Positions 1-10,736 of a stretch of DNA of 64,000 bases are shown in pieces (within the stretch, counting starts at the first letter, position 1; the number at the start of each line of letters is the position of its first letter). Made by a program: the position numbers and the translations under genes. The notes beneath the pieces were generated by a model, which worked only from the letters and a program-made list of their open reading frames with translations, had not been told where the DNA came from and did no database searches. The DNA is from Anisodus tanguticus. Lineage: Eukaryota > Streptophyta > Magnoliopsida > Solanales > Solanaceae. The stretch lies in contig CM067555.1 of assembly GCA_034509755.1 (NCBI GenBank), positions 6,270,142 through 6,334,141 of the forward strand, in the 5' to 3' direction.

Positions 1-460
1 TTGATTGTGGCGAGTAAGGGGCAGTTGTTTGATGAATAATTCCATATTCCAAACATATTTGTTCAAAAGGAGATTCATATTCACCGCCCCTATCACTCCT
101 TATCATTTTAATCTTTTTGTTAAGTTGAGTCTCAACTTCAGTTTTGTATTGCCTGAATGCTTCAATTGCTTCATCTTTACTATTAAGTAAATAAACGTAG
201 CAATACCGCGTACTATCGTCAATAAAAGTTATGAAATACTTCTTTCCACTACGAGATGGGATTGACTTCATGTCACAAATATCTGTATGGATTAAGTCTA
301 AAGGACTTGAATTCCTTTCAACTGACTTATAAGAATGTTTAACATACTTAGACTCAACACAGATTTGACATTTTGATTGATTGCATTCAAACTTAGGTAA
401 TACTTCCAAACTAATCATTTTTCGCAAGGTTCTATAATTGACATGTCCTAAACGTGAATG
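1..460 (-). pseudogene. Copia integrase, partial (cut by window edge)
   Basis: This continues the frame of the protease after the TGA at 461-463. The pre-integrase segment has H-x3-H (HSRLGHVNYR) and CQICVESK, the zinc-binding HHCC module. The catalytic core shows the first Asp in HTDICDMK and the second in RSDRGGEY; the third catalytic residue (Glu) lies beyond base 1. No further stop is seen across about 150 residues up to TTAPYSPQS. Integrase inserts the cDNA copy into the genome; here it cannot be made as one polyprotein because of the upstream TGA. The same family, in worse condition, occurs at 4890-8300. Confidence 0.85.
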
Positions 461-1489
461 TCATAAATTATTTGACTCAAGTAAGTAAGACGAAGCAGAA
501 ACTTTATTATTATTGGCAACGACCATTACATTCAGTTTGAAAAGGCCCTCTGTGAGGTAACCTTTTCCTATGTACATCTCGTTCTTACTTATTACAATCT
601 TATCAGAAACAAAAACACACTTAAAACCGTTCTTTACTAGAAGTCCGGTAGATACTAGATTTTTCCTAATTTCAGGAACATGACAGACGTTGTTGAGAGT
701 CACCACCTTGCCAGATGTCATCTTCAGCAGTATCTTTCTATAACCTTCAATTTTGGCCGTTGCAGAATTTTCCATATATATGGTCTCGTCGGGCCCGGCG
801 GGAGCATATGAAGCAAAGGCTTCTCTAACAGCACAAATGTGACGAGTGGCGCCAGAGTCAATCCACCACTCTTTCGGATTTCCCACTAGGTTGCACTCAG
901 ACAACATAGCGCACAAGTCATCAACCTCCTCGTTTGTTTCAACCATATTAGCCTGACCTTTCTTCTTTTCCTTTTTCGGAGCACGACAGTCTGCAACTTT
1001 GTGTCCAATTTTTCCACAATTGTGGCAGTTTCCCTTGAATTTCTTCTTGTTGGGATAGCTCCTTGGTCCCGATGCATTTTTCCTCTTTTTCAGATTAGTT
1101 GGGGCAGTTTCAACAATATGTGCTCCCCCTATGGTTGATCTCCCATTTGCCTTCTTCTCCGCTGCCTTGTTATCTTCCTCGATTCTCAACCGGACGATGA
1201 GATCTTCCAGTGTCATCTCCTTTCGCTTGTTTTTCAAGTAATTTTTGAAGTCCTTCCATGAAAGGCAGCGGCTTCTCTATTACCGCCGCAACTTGAAACG
1301 CCCCACTAATCACCAAACCTTCAGTGAGTAGATCGTGGATGATAACCTGTAATTCTTGAACTTGAGTAACAACAGACTTGCCATCTACCATTTTGTAGTC
1401 CAGGAACTTGGCAGCGATAAACTTCTTTAATCCAGCATCTTCTGTTTTATATTTCTTTTCCAACGCATCCCATAGTTCTTTTGATGTTT
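461..1489 (-). pseudogene. Copia gag plus protease (broken)
   Basis: Gag packages element RNA into virus-like particles; the protease cleaves the polyprotein. The gag core reads ETSKELWDALEKKYKTEDAG near 1430-1489, typical of plant Copia gag. A frameshift near 1265 separates this part from the next (start of KEMTLEDLIVRLRIEEDNKA near 1220). The zinc knuckle CHNCGKIGHKVADC is intact (C-x2-C-x4-H-x4-C). The protease active site reads WWIDSGATRHIC, so the catalytic Asp-Ser-Gly is kept. The frame then runs to LLESNNL and meets TGA where the family has Trp before HSRLGHVNYR; a TGG to TGA change is the simplest explanation. The N-terminus of gag is absent. Confidence 0.85.
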
Positions 1490-1537
1490 CCAGTGGTCTA
1501 GTGGTAGAATAGTACCCTGCCACGGTACAGATCCTGG
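1490..1537 (+). pseudogene. tRNA-Gly(GCC) fossil, partial
   Basis: The stretch reads as the D arm, anticodon arm and start of the variable/T region of plant tRNA-Gly: CAGTGGTCTAGTGGTAGAAT (A box) from 1491, then an anticodon loop CTGCCAC with GCC at 1519-1521, then ACGGTACAGATCC. The acceptor 5' strand is missing three bases and the T arm decays after 1530 into a GGGTC-rich run, so it cannot fold as a full tRNA. It abuts the gag frame exactly where gag is truncated. Not a functional gene; a captured tRNA or tRNA-derived retroposon head. Confidence 0.7.
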
Positions 1538-2009
1538 CCCTTGTTTTTTCGGGTCGGGTCGGGTCGGGCGGGTCCCCGGCCCGCTGGACAGGTCTATATA
1601 TAACTGTCACAAAGAGTATGTTTGAAGAAATGGTCACAAGTAGTAGGAGGATATACAAGGAAGTTATCTGTCTGGATCCTGTACTTGTGTACCTATATAG
1701 ATGAGCTGACCCATAGTATACAAGATCAGATTCCACAGTGCATGATATTTCCAGAAGAAATTGTGTTAACCGATGAAACTAGTGAGTGACCCAACCAAAG
1801 TAGCAACCATGGAGAAGCATTACAAAGACAAAGGTTTTAGGATAAGTTATTGTACTGAAACGGAGGAGCACTACGAGAATGCGACACGATAGAAAAATAG
1901 CAACAAAGCGAAATGCTAGTTCTAAAGAATGGTAGTAACAACAACCTTATATGGGAACAAATGTTGGTTTCTCTAGAAATAACATATCGACAATACCAAA
2001 AATAATATC
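1538..2009. other. Spacer without recognisable gene
   Basis: Contains a short GGGTC-type run at about 1550-1572, then unremarkable AT-rich DNA. No coding signal or repeat boundary could be supported on either strand. Confidence 0.4.
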
Positions 2010-2330
2010 AATGCAAATAAGATGGATATACATTCATATCGCAAGATAATAAACTATCACATCCCAGAAAAGGTGAAATTAGCATGCACAAAGTTTAAAA
2101 CGGGAGCTCATATAAGATGGTATGGTCATGTCCTATGCAGAATTTTATATGTTCGTAGGTGTAACAATATGATTATTGAAGATGATATAAATGGAAAAGT
2201 TAGACCCAAAACATATGGAAGTTATCTAAAAAGACCTCTATCTTTCAAAATCAATACCTACTTAACTAATAATAGAGAATGAGCAGCTTTTAGGAAGACT
2301 GTGTATCATGACACCTCAGACCCCAGCCAA
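2010..2330 (+). pseudogene. RTE-type LINE, C-terminal end of the reverse transcriptase ORF
   Basis: The translation has the hallmark tail of plant RTE LINE proteins: MQIRWIYIHIAR near 2012 matches the RMLRWMCGHTR-type segment, and IRWYGHVLCR followed by VRRC and GKVRPKTYGSY matches the segment that follows the polymerase. A stop at 2280 and several non-conservative changes show it is dead. The upstream RT domain is missing. The LINE at 60203-61008 is the same family and holds the part missing here, so the two pieces are complementary regions of one family. Confidence 0.65.
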
Positions 2331-3209
2331 AGAAAAGTGGAAGTTGAGTCGACCAACAACAAATATTTTGTAAGCTCCAGATTAACAGACTGACTGAGAA
2401 AGAGAAATAGAATGCAAAATCAACCAAAGTAATCTATCGTATGTAACATTGAGAACAGCAGTGATACAATAAAAACCAACTGACAGCTCCCAAAGGTAAT
2501 TGGATGCATAATGGTTTCCTCCAATGAATATTGTTGGAAATGCTGCAACTTCCTCTCATGAGTAATACTTCCACGAAGAGTCCACGCACCGCTATTATTA
2601 GGTGACACATTTAAACTTTCCAGATCCTTCTCATTCCTAGCAGCTTGCTTACACAATGAAAACGCCACAAATGATATTAATCCAGTAGAGGAATTAGAAG
2701 TTAAGATGCATGATTGTTATTATTGATGGAACCAAGACAAATGAATAGATAATAGTTGCCAAAACTTTAAAGCCAATAATCAGTTAAGTATGACTATAAC
2801 TGAGCATACAAGTGTCCTAGCAAACTGGTTGAGACATATCAATTATGGAGACTCAATGTACCTACAATGTCAAAATTTAACAAGAAAATGGAATAACTTT
2901 AAACAGAAAATAACCGCATCATATACGCACACCATTCTTTATATTCTCAACTTTTGCAAATGCAGTAGTGTAACATAGACATTGTCCAATTCCCCATGCA
3001 TACACCCTTCTATTGCAATCCTCACCTATGTTTAACACCACAGAGAATCATTTAACACTATCGATCAACTAAAAATCCGTATCCAAAATATTCCGAAGAA
3101 GAAACAAAAGGCAGTGATTTCCTCCCTTCTTTCTTCAAAATTTCAGTAATTTTCTCCCTTATGATATCATCCAATAAACAAGTAAAAGTAACAGAAACAA
3201 CTTGGCTAG
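2331..3209. other. Spacer; one unassigned exon-like frame
   Basis: No recognised gene. On the minus strand 2420-2668 there is an 82-codon frame with a hydrophobic C-terminal stretch (CQLVFIVSLLFSMLHTIDYF). It could be a relic exon of a membrane protein, but no family is recognised and splice borders are not evident, so it is not called as a gene. Confidence 0.3.
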
Positions 3210-3227
3210 AAATTAGATTACAGATTT

Positions 3228-3425
3228 TTTTTTTGATAACTGACCGGGTTTCCCCGGGATACCTGACACCTCCCACCAACAACAGGTACCAGCTAACTAT
3301 GTTCACCAAGGCTAGAACAGATGAGAAGAAATTACTTAGTGTTTTTGTCTCTACTGGGAATTGAACCTGAGATCTCATGGTGATCAACGCACTTCATCAA
3401 TCACTAGGCCACACCCTTGGGTGCT
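3228..3425 (-). mobile_element. tRNA-derived SINE (Solanaceae SolS type)
   Basis: Read on the minus strand, it has an A-box-like GGCCTAGTGATTGATG and a B-box GGTTCAATTCC near the 5' end, a body with GAACATAGTTAGCTGGTACC and GGTGTCAGGTATCCC, and an A-run tail. It is flanked by an imperfect 17-bp direct repeat AAATTAGATTaCAGATT (from 3210) and AAATTAGATTcCAGATT (from 3426), one mismatch. Pol III promoter, A tail and long target duplication are what LINE-mobilised SINEs show. It is non-coding and depends on a partner LINE for movement. Confidence 0.85.
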
Positions 3426-3514
3426 AAATTAGATTCCAGATTTTAACCTATTATAAATAGAAAAGCTCACCAACTTAATTCAATTGATCATCCTAAAGCT
3501 ATTTCTGCAACATA

Positions 3515-3620
3515 TAGCAGCAATAACAACAATTATATATGTATCTCAAACTAGTTGGGATAGGGTATATCACTACTCAATATTCATTCCACTTCATACA
3601 AACCTGTTTCATTACATTAC
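3515..3620 (-). repeat. Retroposon 3' tail of the Solanaceae LINE/SINE type
   Basis: On the minus strand it reads toward CCCAACTAGTTTGAGATAC and ends in TTGTTGTTATTGCTGC, the TTG-rich terminus typical of Solanaceae RTE LINE and related SINE tails. No 5' part or target duplication was found. Confidence 0.45.
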
Positions 3621-3962
3621 TCAATAATTTCTCGTTTAAGGCAAATTACGCGTGCCAAAGAAAACTACTGTATCTTACAGGTGTAGCAGTTAAAGACTGT
3701 CTATCAATTTTAAGCAAACCGAGTTTGAGGACTTGGATATTGAGTTCTTCGTTTTAGAGTCATGATCCATCAGGTAAGGTTCGTATTTCAGCTACAGATA
3801 CATTCAATATACAGGAGTTAATTTCCACTACAATTCTAAGTATAAAATTGAAATTCTTATTTACGCTCTCGTAAAAGTTGTATTCTACAATAGTTCAATG
3901 TTTTAGATGTGTCCGCCTCGGGCATCTGCAACGTACTCCTTTGATATTATCGAATCAATATA

Positions 3963-4184
3963 GTCCCTCCTTTCTAATTTATATTATGTAGTTTGACTCG
4001 ATACAGAGTTTTAAAAGTAAAGGGAGATTTTGAATCTTGTGGTCTAAACAAGCCAAAAATATTTGTGTGATTATAGATGATAAATAAAATTCAAAGTTAT
4101 TATTGTCAAATATAAAAATGTATCATTCTTTCTTATATTGACTAAAACAGAAAGTGTGTCATAAAAATTAGGACAGATGGAGCA
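3963..4184. mobile_element. Stowaway-like MITE
   Basis: Left end AGTCCCTCCTTTCTAATTT and right end ATTAGGACAGATGGAGCA are inverted and match the Stowaway terminal consensus (CTCCCTCCGTCC followed by AATTTAT). About 220 bp, AT-rich, non-coding, as expected for a Tc1/mariner-driven MITE. Confidence 0.65.
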
Positions 4185-4827
4185 TCATCACAACTAATGA
4201 TGAACCTGAAGTAGGAATAACCTAGGCTTCACGTCGTCGAAATTGAATCTACTTCTAAGAATAGCTAATATTTTAAGATGTGTCAGAGTCCTCATTTACT
4301 AGCGGAAAATCAAGTAAAGGCCATTATCGATAAAGTTACGCGTTTAAATAACACAGAGAGAAATTTTGGTAAGAGAAAATTGTTGGAAATTTGCCTTTGG
4401 CGGGAGTTGCGACCGACCAACTTTAAAGGCTTAAACACTAGTGTTACGCATGTTGGAGAATCCGGTTCTTCACACGTGCATGATCTACTAAGTACGTAGA
4501 TAACCGTAGGGCCAAGAATCGTCAAATTTCGTTGAGAAATGAAAGAGATATTGGTCCATGAAGTGAGGTGTTTGAAGCATGGAAAAGTGTGGTATGGGAT
4601 CAATTCTCCCTCATCGGTGGAGGAAGAAGAATTATTTTTTTATAAGACTCAAAGTTGGCTTGGGGTTTGGGACCCCAAGGGGTATCCCATGTGTTTAAAG
4701 GAGGGAAGACCTAGATGTGCTTCGGTTCGAGAAAGCCCACACGCGCGCTGTCGCCCGTCCGGTCCGGTCCGGTTGTGGGGTTGTGCTTCTTCTGATATTA
4801 TCTTTTTGGACCAGAGAACTTTGCTAT
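4185..4827. other. Spacer, no gene seen
   Basis: Contains small frames without family features and a short run of CCGGT repeats near 4755-4775. Nothing else could be supported. Confidence 0.35.
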
Positions 4828-4885
4828 ATGTACAGTTTGGTCCCTAAAGTTTCAACATGTACAGTTTGGTCCCTAAAGTTTCAAG
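4828..4885. repeat. 29-bp direct tandem repeat, two copies
   Basis: ATGTACAGTTTGGTCCCTAA plus nine further bases occurs twice back to back (4828-4856 and 4857-4885), differing only in the last base. A related TTTTGGTCC word pair occurs at 43345-43390 inside another Copia remnant. Confidence 0.85.
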
Positions 4886-4889
4886 AAAG

Positions 4890-5458
4890 TCTGAATTGGG
4901 CAGAGAGATCAGAAACGTCAACAACACTCAATTCAGCCATTTATTTTGGCCGAATTACTCTTCCTAAATGGTCAATCCGTTGTACGTCTTCTCCATTTAT
5001 TTTGGAGGAATTACTACCTCCATAATGGCCATTACTTGGCCAGTGATGGCGCTTATGGAGGCAGTTCATGAGCCTCTCCTTCACCTATATAAAGACCCCA
5101 TTGTCACCATTGTTGAGGTACACGAAAACACAGAAAAACAGATTTCAGTTCTTCCTACAACTTTCAAGCATCATTTCAATACTCAAAATTCTTCACGGTA
5201 ACACTTGAGTTTCCTTTGCTCAATTATTCATTTGTTGTTTTATCTTGGAAGACAATTGTCCAGGATGTAGAAAGGATACATACAGGGCAATATTGTCTTA
5301 AAGACAGAGTGCAACACTTGACTCAGTATACACAAACAGCTCTAGTTCATTCTACAATTTCTGTGTAATTTTCAGTTTGTTGTTGAATTGTAATTTCAGT
5401 TCTTCTATTACTTAGCAGTTACTTGTAATTTTCGTTTCCTGCACCTTTGTAACCAACA
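4890..5458 (+). repeat. 5' LTR of Copia 2 (left border approximate)
   Basis: The LTR ends in CCAACA at 5458, after which AGTTTAAGA starts the internal region; the related LTR at 40679 ends the same way. A TATA box lies inside. The 5' border is not fixed because no second LTR of this copy exists; it may lie anywhere from about 4800 to 4970. Confidence 0.65.
5085..5094 (+). promoter_or_regulatory. TATA box of the Copia 2 LTR
   Basis: CTATATAAAG in the LTR, about 370 bp before the LTR end, followed by an AC-rich leader (ACACGAAAACACAGAAAAAC). Position and context fit the U3/R border of a plant Copia LTR. Activity is not implied. Confidence 0.55.
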
Positions 5459-5493
5459 AGTTTAAGAAAATATTTGCTTATCAGAATCGCTGC

Positions 5494-6570
5494 TTGCAAC
5501 ATGGCGGAAATATGAACGATGCTATCGCTCACATTCTTTACGCCTCTCAAGGCAACAATGCGCCTTCCCGCCACTGCTGCGCGCTTGCGGCCAAGGTAGC
5601 AACTCTGCTGCTTTCACTGTTGCTGTTGCTACCGTTCAAGGCAGCAACTCCGCTGCCTTCCCGACTTCTGGTGCTCCACCTTCTGCTTCACACCACCATG
5701 ATTGTCCTGAAAAATTCATGAGATTAGAATTTAAGAGATGGAAGCAAAAGATGTTGTTCTACTTAACTGTTATGGGCATGGCCCGGTTCCTAACGGAAGA
5801 TCCTCCACAAGCTGGAGATGAAATGGACTCTTCGCCTAATGAAACGGGTGAAGGGGCCTTGGTATCCATGTCGTTAACGGCATGAAGATGGTTCTTGATG
5901 CGTGGAATCATAGGAATTTCATGTGTAAGAATTACATACTGAACTGCTTGGCAGACTCTCTCTACACGGTCTATTGCACCGTTGGCACTGCCAAAGAGCT
6001 GTGGAAAAGAAGTACAACGCACAAGATGCGGGTACTAAGAAGTTCATCATTGGGAAATTTCTAAAATTCCAAATGGTGGATAGTAAGACAGTGATGTCCC
6101 AAGTCCAGGAATTCCAAATGATTTTACATCACCTGGATTTGGAAGGAATGAAACCAAATGAGCAGTTTTTGGTTGCATCGTTGATTGAAAAGTTACCTTC
6201 TTCATGGAATGAGTTTATGAGTTACTTAAAACTCAAGACAAATGAGATGACCTTTGAAGAGCTTATAATCAAACTCCAAATCCAGGAAGATAATAAGAAG
6301 ACATTGCCAAGGGGTAGACAACCTGCCGAGGCAAAGGTGAATCTGGCTGAGGCCAAAGGGAACTCAAGCAAGAAGCGGAAGTTCCAGAAAGACGGCAAGG
6401 CCCACGCAGCGGAGATGTTCAGAGGTAACTGCCACCACTCTGGGAAACCTGGTCATAGGATCAAGGAATGCCGCAAGCTCAAGACTGAGCAGCAACAGAA
6501 AGCCAAGTATAAAGGCAAGGCGCATGCTAACGTCGTCAAGGACACGCTCCTGGATGACATAATTGAGGAA
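5494..6570 (+). pseudogene. Copia gag (frameshifted, damaged zinc knuckle)
   Basis: The frame changes near 5870 and again near 6000, so no continuous gag can be made. Recognisable parts: EKFMRLEFKRWKQKMLFYL (early gag), AWNHRNFMCKNYILNCLADS, then KKYNAQDAGTKKFIIGKFL and LIEKLPSSWNEFMSYLK of the gag core, then EMTFEELIIKLQIQEDNKK. The zinc knuckle reads CHHSGKPGHRIKEC: the second Cys of C-x2-C-x4-H-x4-C is Ser, which should abolish zinc binding. Gag would form the particle that packages element RNA. Confidence 0.85.
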
Positions 6571-8290
6571 TTCTCTGCAGTGGTGCTAGAAGCCAACTTG
6601 GTTGAGAATCCGATGCAGTGGTGGATGGACACAGATGCTACTAGACACATCTGTTCCAACAGAGATGCCTTTTCCACGTACACACCGGTCATCGACAAGA
6701 AGCTGTTCATGGGCAACAACATTTCCTCTGACGTGCTGGGGGTAGGAAAGGTGGTCCTGAAGATGACTTCCGGCAAGGAACTCACTCTGAATGAAGTGAT
6801 GCACGTCCCAGAGATTAGAAGAAATTTAATTTCTGGACCTTTATTGGTTAATGCTGGTTTTAGGCTAGTGTTTGAATCTAATAAGTTTGTACTCACTAAG
6901 AATGACACATTTGTAGGGAGAGGCTTCGACTGTGAAGGCCTCTTCAAAGTGAATGCCATGTCTGTAATGCGTCCAAGTAAAAAAGTTGAATCTTCTTCTT
7001 ATTTGCTTGAGTCTTCTAATTTATGGCATCGTAGATTAGGACACGTTAACTACAAGTCTATCCAAAGGCTGGTAAAAATGGAGTTATTGTCGTCTATCGA
7101 CGTAAACCCTCAATATAAGTGTGAGGTGTGCGTAGAGGCAAAACTCACCAAGCTTCCTTTTCGATCCATCGAAAGGAATACCGCTCCTCTAGAACTTGTT
7201 CACACAGATATATGTGATTTGAAGTTCGCACAAACTAGAGGGAGGAACAAATACTTTGTGACATTCATTGATGATAGCACAAGGTATTGTTACCTTTACT
7301 TGTTGAAAAGTAAGGATGAAGCCTTTGAAGCATTCCGACGTTACAAAGCAGAAGTTGAGAACCAACTAAGCCTCCGAATTAAATCCATTCGTAGAGATAG
7401 AGGGGGAGAATATGTAGCGCCATTTGAGGAATACTGTGCCTAAGAAGGCATTATTCATCAAACGACGGCTCCATACTCACCTCAATCAAACAGTGTGGCG
7501 AAACGTACGAACTGCACATTGAAGGAAATGATGAATGCATTGCTTATCAATTCCGGTCTTCCCCAAAACATGTGGGGAGAAGCCGTCCTTACCGCTAATA
7601 CGATTCTTAACAGAGTCACACATAAGGGTAAGGACAAAACTCCATATGAATCATGGAAAGAAAGGAAACCCACCTACAAATACTTTAAGGTGTGCGGTTG
7701 TTTGGCAAAGGTTGAAGTACCCAAGCCAAAGCAGGTCAAGATTGGGCCTAAGACTGTAGATTGCATATTCATCGGATATGCAAATAACAGTAGTGCTTAT
7801 CGCTTCTTAGTACATAAGTCAGATATTTCAGATATCTACCAGGGTACAATCATGGAATCAAGGAATGTTTTATTCTTTGAACGCACCTTTCCTAGAAAGG
7901 AAAAAGACATAACCTCTCGCAAATGAAGTTATGCACAAAGCTCTCAAGAACCGAGAGTCGTCGACGGCCCGGATCTAGAAGATCCAGATCTAGCGGATCT
8001 CGAGGTGGCTGAACATCCGGAATCTAGTATTCCAGATTCTCAGAACTTGGAGACTCCAGAGATGGATCTAAGGCGAAGTAAAAGGGCCAGGAAGGATAAA
8101 TCCTTCGGTCATGACTTTGTAGCTTATATGGTTAATGATGAACTAAGGACAATTGCTAAGGCGTTGTCAACTCCATAAGCACTGCTCTGGAAATAAGCTA
8201 TTGAGAGTGAAATAGGCTCCATTCTGCATAACCATACTTGGGAGTTGGTTGATCTTCCTCCGGGAAATAAACAGTTGGGTTGAAGTTGGA
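6571..8290 (+). pseudogene. Copia protease-integrase and RT start (catalytic residues lost)
   Basis: The protease site reads WWMDTDATRHIC; the family has D-T/S-G, so the Gly is changed to Asp. Integrase follows: zinc module LWHRRLGHVNYK with CEVCVEAK, first catalytic Asp in HTDICDLK, second in RRDRGGEY, but the third position reads SVAKRTN where the family has VAER, so the catalytic Glu is Lys. A TAA at 7441-7443 and TGA at 7924-7926 break the frame; further TAA codons lie at 8176 and 8194. RT begins with SEIGSILHNHTWELVDLPPG and is lost at about 8290. Three independent catalytic losses make this copy inert. Confidence 0.88.
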
Positions 8291-8385
8291 TTGAGTATAA
8301 ATACGAGTAGTATGCTCTCCATTAAGACAAATCTATCAGGGGATAGGAATAAGTTGCTTTCTCAGGGATCGGTGAATCCTGTAGC

Positions 8386-8620
8386 ACCAGGGGAGTTGAG
8401 GAAGGCTCATGTACCATCAGTCCTACCACCGGCTTCGTCTAATTAGGATGTAAGGAGACTGGTGCAGGTATTGAATCAATTGGTTACCTCTCAGGAACGA
8501 CCTCATTCTGAAGCATTTAATCGAGATAGGCCCCTTGGAGAGTCAGGGAGCTTATAAGGAATTTATTAGTCAGGGATCGACGATACTTAAAGGGTTCAAA
8601 AATGCTGATATCTCTGAGTC
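8386..8620 (+). pseudogene. Gypsy gag relic
   Basis: VPSVLPPASSN, a stop, then DVRRLVQVLNQLVTSQERP resembles the start of plant chromovirus gag (a Pro/Ser-rich leader followed by an LVASQE-type segment). Multiple stops follow. Short and heavily decayed, so the call is tentative. Confidence 0.45.
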
Positions 8621-10736
8621 AAAGTTGTAAAGGTCGAGTGAGACCGCCCCGACCATCTTATAGTCAAGTAGCAACTTTGACAGAAGCATTAGAAGGAAAG
8701 AAATTCAGAGAGCAGCAGTATATCGAGCATAGCCATAAAAATGCTAGAAAGTGCAACAATTGAGCCATAGCAACATAGAACAAAATGCAGTAGCATGTGC
8801 ACCATTAAACTACCAAAGCATAGTAAGAAGATGCAGCAACAATGGGTTCAAAATAGCAGCAGTCAAATTGTCTTGATAGGTAGCATATTCTCAAGATGTG
8901 CAATGGCTTATCAAAGTTCAGCACTCGAGAAATGATCTGTTCAATCGAGATTTGCAGCAACAGACAACAACAAAGTACATCCACAACAAGTGGAAGTAAA
9001 AATGGCAGCATAGGAAAGTCTCTCGAGCATAACAGTGGTTTAGAAAACAAGCATAGCAGCCACTGCTTTTCTTTCAAATTTTAGCAAAGTAGCAACAATT
9101 TCATTTCAAATTTAGTAGCAGCTCGAGGACATTGGGATTTGAAAATCACCAAGTCATGCAAAGAAAAGAGGGGTGAAGAATGAGTATCACAACTTGCTCA
9201 AGTAACAAATGGATTATTATATTAGATAAAGGTTAGGATATCCAAAGGAGTGGGTGAGCACACAAATAGCTTTATGAATGTAACCTCCGTATAATGACGA
9301 GAATTATGGTACAATCAAAGGATGGTGGTAGAAAATATGAAAACAGTTAATAAGTATGAATGAAATGGTATGATTAAGTATCAAGGTAGAAATGTTTTCC
9401 TCTTAGTGACGAATAGAATGAAATATTACAACAAGAAGGATAAAGGTGAATGAGATTATAGTTATGCAGGTCTCACAAGGGTATGATTATTCTAGAACGG
9501 CGAAAGGATCAATGGTGGAGGAGGGACAGAAGGAACTCTTCGGCCAAAGGTGGCGGTTCTCTGGTGTTCAGGAAGGCAGATATTCTTCCCCACGGCAATT
9601 TGAAATGAAAATGTAAAGGTAAGACGAATGAGCACTCGATCGGTGGAAGATATAATAATGATAAGACAAGAAAGCTTGACAAGTCATGGGATCATGTAAC
9701 ACCGTGAATTGGATTTAAATATACGAAGCATCGATTCCACAACATATGCAGTCGTACCTTCCAGGAAGTATGTAAATAGAAGTAACAGTAAGTAAAGCTC
9801 GAGATTAGCGCCTAAACATGTGGAAGGGGGCCAATGACGCCTATGGATATAAGGTAGACATTAAAGATACGTGTCAAAGATATAATGACATTATAATAAA
9901 GATAGAATGCCAGGAAAATACATATATCTATGAGCATTATTAAACTGATCAAAGGTTCTACGAGATAGATAAAGTAATGGGTTTACAGCTTAACAAAATC
10001 AAGAAAATCTTTTCCAAAGCGTCATTTACAGAAAGAATTAGCCATGAGGCCAGTGGAGGAATTCAAATCTAAGTATACCGACCATGTTTGGGTATAGTAG
10101 GCCAACGTCATGTTATGTAAAATTCTTCAGAATCTTCCAGGTACGAAATGAGGGAATAAATTAACAGATCATCCCTTATGGGTTGGTAACGCCAAGGATA
10201 GGAGTCAGGAGTAATGTTTAAGATTACGTATGTATACAAGAATATATACCAAGAGGAGTATGACATGTAAGAAAATGAGTGGACAAGTAGTAAGAAAGTG
10301 AGTTATTTATAATTATGAGTAATGAGAAAGTACAGATTCCTTGCAGACCATGAATAAGAGTTAATGGTGATGATACGTGTACTTCAGATTGGATGATATT
10401 TTCCATAAAGTGTTCACGATCGAGGTACTATAAATATAAGAGTTTTCAACACACCATCTAGTAAACAAAGCTAGATGGACAATAGAATCATTCATCCACA
10501 AGCAGCTGGATTAATGTGAGAATAAAGGAGAGAAGTTGACCTGAAGGAACACATCAGTTAGATAAGTAAGAGTCCGATTTGCGAATTCAGATAGTGATAG
10601 CCTTATAACTCAGAATATAGCGGGGTCATCCCTTATACGGGAAGAAAAGAAGTGTCATGATGAAAATCCTATTGTTAGAGAAGATTGGGAAAGATATTTA
10701 GCAAAAGAGACACGCAACCTTCGAATATAATAGGAG
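8621..10736 (+). other. Unreadable middle of the Gypsy remnant
   Basis: Protease, RT and RNase H would be expected here but no motif (D-S/T-G, YVDD-type, or RNase H acidic residues) could be read in any frame. The stretch is purine-rich on the plus strand with many short words such as AGCAGCA and AAGGA. It may be very old pol sequence, or unrelated filler. From about 10560 the sequence approaches the segment before integrase. Confidence 0.4.

Larger units (their letters stand above)
1..1489 (-). mobile_element. Ty1/Copia retrotransposon fragment 1 (gag-protease-integrase)
   Basis: Reading the minus strand from 1489 to the window edge gives, in order, the gag core, a CCHC zinc knuckle, an aspartic protease and the integrase with its His-Cys region and first two catalytic aspartates. 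This is the Copia order. The 5' part (LTR, primer site, start of gag) is missing: at 1489/1490 the gag frame joins a tRNA-Gly-like sequence. The other end runs off the window, so RT and the 3' LTR cannot be judged. Damage is light: one frameshift near 1265 and one TGA at 461-463. Confidence 0.9.
4890..8300 (+). mobile_element. Ty1/Copia retrotransposon 2, 3'-truncated
   Basis: A 5' LTR is followed by gag, protease, integrase and the first residues of RT, all on the plus strand. It belongs to the same family as the LTR pair at 40173-45113: both LTRs share TTGTTTTATCTTGG-AGAC and GGCAAT-TTGTCTTAAA. Near 8290 the RT frame stops and a Gypsy gag-like sequence begins, so the 3' half is lost at that junction. 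The exact start of the LTR is uncertain. Confidence 0.85.

Noticed and set aside
1490..1537. Functional tRNA-Gly gene
   Set aside because: Acceptor stem 5' strand and T arm are missing, so a cloverleaf cannot form.
2420..2668. 82-codon minus-strand frame with hydrophobic end
   Set aside because: No recognised family, no promoter or splice evidence; mentioned only as a possible relic exon.
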